From Phoronis australis (lineage: Eukaryota; Phoronida; Phoronidae): a DNA stretch of 64,000 nt. The DNA is taken from NCBI GenBank assembly GCA_002633005.1, contig NMRA01000095.1:963054-1027053 (forward strand), read 5' to 3'. The translations under genes and the position numbers were made by a program. The notes beneath the pieces are model-generated. The model was given only the letters and a program-made list of their open reading frames with translations. It was not told the DNA's origin and did not search any database. This document shows positions 60,554-64,000 of the stretch, in pieces (the first letter of the stretch is position 1; each line of letters opens with the position of its first letter).

Positions 60554-63500
60554 GTAAGTATCAATGATTAATGAAATCACATTGTTCTCTAACCCTCCTA
60601 CGTTGTTATAGACCTAATTCATGCCGACAAGAGGCTTGTTCAAAAACGAGTTGGATTGTCGGCATACTTGTATTCCGCGTAGCTCGAACGGCTAAAAAAA
60701 TACGGACACACAACTGTCTGTTTTACAATCCCTAATAGCGTTGAGATTCGGAAGCGTTGGATCGTTGCCACACGCCGAGACGAAGGAAAATATGTCCTTG
60801 TAAAATTTATAAATGTTTTCAAAAAGTTAGATCATAGTTTGTCGCATCTCGTTGCCGAGCATCATAGCAACGACCGCACAATCGCCGGCCAGCCAAGCTG
60901 TGTTTTCATGACTACGGACAGGGCCCTCAATCCCTCGATTTTGAAGCCGACCGAGTATCGGCCCCATTCTCTTCTCAAAAAAATGAAAAATAACGCTATA
61001 TTCCCCCCACAAGGCTTAAAAATTACCCTAGTGGTTGAAAATTTCTCTCCGAAGTTCAAATCACCTGTAACCACACAGGCGACAATGTGAAAGAGCACAA
61101 AATGCTACTTGAGACAGAGCCTATGAGAGCTTGAACNGGGGTGCTAGTGATGGTGATGCGAAGATAGATTTTTCCCCTCACTCGGCGAAAAATTCCCTTC
61201 TCAGAAGGCCCATGCAAAAGATTCCCTCGGGTGAACGAGGCCCTTGAAGAAACATAATAACTATGCTTGCTCTGTCCAGTTAACTAAAGTTGAGCTCTAA
61301 AACGAGGTTATGCTATGGACGAACGAATTAGGTGCAAAATCCCACTTAGTCCAGATTGGTATTTGAAACCTAACACATGAAATAGATGTACGAATTATTA
61401 AAACCAAGAAAGCAGAAATGATGGTAAATATATTTTATTTTCAATTACTGTACGAGCTTGGTTTTTATTTTAATTAAATATATTTAGCATTATCAATTTT
61501 TCTTTCATGACAAATCCACTGTCAGTACCTCACCAGGCTATGCTTGGTGTTATTAACATTCTTGATCGACTGATTGCACATTACAGCAAAATACGATGAC
61601 CCACCATGCACTGTCTAATATATATATTTAACTCGTCAACAATAGGAGTAGATGACGTGGTTCGTGTAGAAAGCATTTTTATCAACAGTTTACAAGAAGA
61701 AACGTCCATACAGCATAATACCTAATCCGTATCACTACAATCGCCGCAATATGGTCATATTTACTTTTCATGTTTCTAACCTTGTTTTCGGAAAAAAAAC
61801 TTACATCCTTTCGTCAGACAACTCTCTGGTGCATTAACATGTTCTCTACGTAGTGTATTTTTCTACGTGTCTGCGGTAAACTATCGACACATTTGTATGA
61901 TTTTATATCCAGGTTGGACTCTCAAGACTGGTCATTTAACTCACGTAGTGTCAACTTTCGCGTTGTTTTTCGCAGTGAACCTCGATTTCTTTTTTAATGT
62001 CCGCCCCGTGAATTAGGTCTATAGTTTGAAAACAGCCAATATTTGGGAATCGAAGCTAACCCTGGGAACAGAACACTAACCACACCTGTCCACTATAGTG
62101 GGACTTTTCTTATTCTCAAAAAAAAAAAACACTTCCTGCTTACTACACACTTTTGGCACAAGTTTGCAGTGGATCTGTACACTTCCGTTTTAAGGCTTCG
62201 ATTACCATTTTTTGGGGAACCGAGTTTCACACACAATGAATCAAAGTTTTATTTACTGTATATGCGCCAATCCCCGTTCAAATGATGTTTTCAAACTTGT
62301 TTGCCTTGTGTTGAGACTGGTTTGGCATTACTTTCCGGTTAATTATAGTTTTCGCTTCGGAAATTTCCCACCCACCGTTTTCGTGGGTGCGCATGCGTTA
62401 AATCTTGCAATCAACCCTCAATACGGAATACATGGGAACGAAATAACGATGAGAATTTAGTTATTGAGGGAGATAACCAATTTCGAAAAGATTTGATGCC
62501 AATTATAAGCGTTTTAGTGAAAGATTTCCACTTCCTTGAGGTTTGAGTTCAGTTTGTGCCGTTGAAGTCAGTGTGTTAACGATCGTCCGGAAGCTATTAT
62601 TTAAGCATACAGACTGAGTCAAGTTCGGTGAAATTCATTTGTATATCGGATTTGACGACAGACCAATAGGCAACGTGACCTCTTTGCTGGCTGGGATGGG
62701 GCTTCAACACTCCCGATCGGACTCTGTGTTAATTTCATTCCATGTATTTTAAAGCGTTCCTAAAATGGGATTCTGCAATTTTTGATGTTTTAGGCAGTGT
62801 ATGCCAAGTTTATATTACAACACTAACTAAACAAGCACTTCTTTTGGGAAGTAATGGAGGAATTGTGATGAAGTATCAATGATTTTTTTCGGTTTCCCGC
62901 CACCTGATAAGTCATCAGTGCAACACGTTGATCAGTGGACTGTATACATGTACATGCAATGGCGGATTGTAGTGGTTTTGTACTGTAAGTTACGAAGACT
63001 TAGAGAGCAAGCTTGGCGAGTTTTGTGAAAACAGCAATGGCAATGGGATGAAGAGGATGCTCAGGCCATTGGTGAATCAGGTAGTGAGTTAGAGATAGCT
63101 ATATCGGCATATTTTTGGGTGTTTGAGGCCGTGCGAACTCTACCCTCACGCACCGGCGCCTTAGGCGAGTGAAGCCAAGTCGGAGTCTATCGTTTGTGAA
63201 CAGTCCTAATTTCAGAGCCGTAATTAAAGCCTTTTACGGATTCACGATTTAACTTTCTAGTCTAGTGCGGAATCACGTGTGTCTCGAATCCAAATCTGAC
63301 TGAAGTACTTACCCTGGCGGTCAAAATCCAGTCACAAGTAGTAGACAGTTTGTCGAATGCCAAGTGCGTTTGACAGGATCGATGATATCTGATCATAGTG
63401 CTGCTAACTGGATTTCATTTCTGGTAAATGATACTCGGTTCTCTCGTGTCTTTTTCAAAGTTTTGAAATGGTTGTGATCTGCCGATTATTTAGGTTGCAT

Positions 63501-63731
63501 GTCTCACTCCAGCATCTGTGCCAGCTGTGGTCGTGACCTCAAACTACTTGGCATCTACAGTGTACATCGCATTTTCTACTATTTTAGGAGATCCGAATTG
63601 AAAGCTAAAGGTCGACGTTCTCGCACGGACATTATAAAATCCAGAAAAGATAAACACAACATGACCTCATCTGCAAAATGATTAGCTGGTGTTTAAAAAA
63701 TAATACATTTTATCTTTTTAATTATTCTTAG
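60554..63731 (+). other. Gene B intron 3
   Basis: A 3.2-kb intron containing a possible TIR element (60607-62025), an unresolved N at 61137 and a small hairpin around 62369-62392 (CCCACCCAC facing GTGGGTG). Confidence 0.65.
60607..62025. mobile_element. Possible TIR element, about 1.42 kb
   Basis: TATAGACCTAATTCA at 60607-60621 is perfectly mirrored at 62011-62025. TA flanks both ends if the repeat is taken as starting at TAGACC. Inside are only short frames without motifs. The pair could be a non-autonomous element or coincidence. Confidence 0.4.
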
Positions 63732-63794
63732 GCAATCGTGCGCCGTGCCCAGCTGGCCAGTCGTCGTTTACAGGGTTCCCGCCTGGATGTAACG
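63732..63794 (+). CDS. Gene B exon 4: short Cys/Pro linker exon
   Basis: A 63-nt phase 1-1 exon after TTCTTAG: CPAGQSSFTGFPPGC, then donor GTGAGT. Same length, phase and cysteine/PGC positions as gene A exon 4. Each of these two tiny exons supports the other. Confidence 0.82.
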
Positions 63795-64000
63795 GTGAGT
63801 CAGACAGATTGTATGATAACATTGAAAGGGGACCCTGCATTATTCTTATGTATTATTACCTGACTGGCCGAAGACAAGTGCATATAGCGGCATAATAAAA
63901 CATCACTGACTTTAAGAAAATGATACAAGTTTAAAAAACATAACCCAAGAACGACTTGATGCTGAAAATTTCCAATTAACGTGTAGCACCACACGGACCT

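Larger units (their letters stand above)
52917..64000 (+). other. Gene B: tandem VWDE-like/D8C paralogue, 5' part (runs off window)
   Basis: Four exons joined in phase 1 encode a signal peptide, a complete D8C module and the short Cys/Pro linker exon, mirroring gene A exons 1-4. Exons 3 and 4 have exactly the same lengths as in gene A (207 and 63 nt). The pre-VWD, VWD and later exons must lie beyond 64000 if present. Introns differ entirely in length and content from gene A. Same strand and adjacency imply a tandem duplication that is not recent, given about half identity in the D8C exon. Confidence 0.85.

Noticed and set aside
1-64000. tRNA, rRNA or other structured RNA genes
   Set aside because: No cloverleaf-like A and B box pairs or rRNA-like sequence were noticed by eye. 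A covariance-model scan would be decisive, and I could not run one.

Overview
The window is intron-dense, AT-rich animal DNA. All confident coding exons are short, have GT/AG borders and lie far apart. The gene family, the mix of degraded transposons (Kolobok/THAP, a HIRAN-like element, non-LTR retrotransposon tails, many short inverted-repeat elements) and frequent ACATGTAC-type motifs suggest a marine invertebrate, most likely an anthozoan cnidarian. That placement is an inference. Nothing looks bacterial, organellar or viral.

The main content is two tandem, same-strand paralogues of a large secreted or membrane protein of the VWDE type (von Willebrand factor D and EGF domains), each with an N-terminal D8C (uromodulin/GP2-type eight-cysteine) module. 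Gene A starts at 1945. I can join 20 exons without a frame break (19 plus a repeat exon): signal peptide, D8C (5396-5605, 6124-6330), a small Cys/Pro exon (7017-7079), two beta-rich pre-VWD exons (10670-10992, 13863-14291), the VWD domain (17191-22459), post-VWD exons with a furin-type site, an EGF module split over 29251-30011, a second furin-type site, four consecutive 38-residue Cys modules on near-identical phase-0 exons (31263-34190), and a Ser/Thr-rich exon of 75-bp tandem repeats in a 225-bp higher-order pattern (35223-37385). That array runs into an ambiguous base at 37386, and the region beyond may not be faithfully assembled. A possible last exon (38302-38488) would encode a tail with an NPVY motif. 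Gene B starts at 52917 and runs off the right edge. Its first four exons match gene A in order and phase; exons 3 and 4 also match exactly in length (207 and 63 nt).

The rest is introns and intergenic DNA rich in mobile remnants. Two copies of one Kolobok-like element (TTAA target duplication, long terminal inverted repeats) lie in opposite orientation at 1-456 and 7730-9416, flanking exons 1-4 of gene A. An intron-11 element (24108-26079) has 17-bp terminal inverted repeats and a decayed HIRAN-like frame. The 38.5-52.9 kb spacer holds two truncated non-LTR retrotransposon fragments, a hAT-type fragment, short inverted-repeat elements, and a diverged copy (about 45.67-46.3 kb) of gene A's 5' flank. 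That copy lacks the Kolobok insertion, which is consistent with duplication of the locus before later transposon insertion.

Functionally, both genes look like modular extracellular proteins: entry to the secretory pathway, cysteine-rich interaction modules, and (gene A) a mucin-like stalk. I see no enzyme, defence operon, CRISPR array or RNA gene that I can support.
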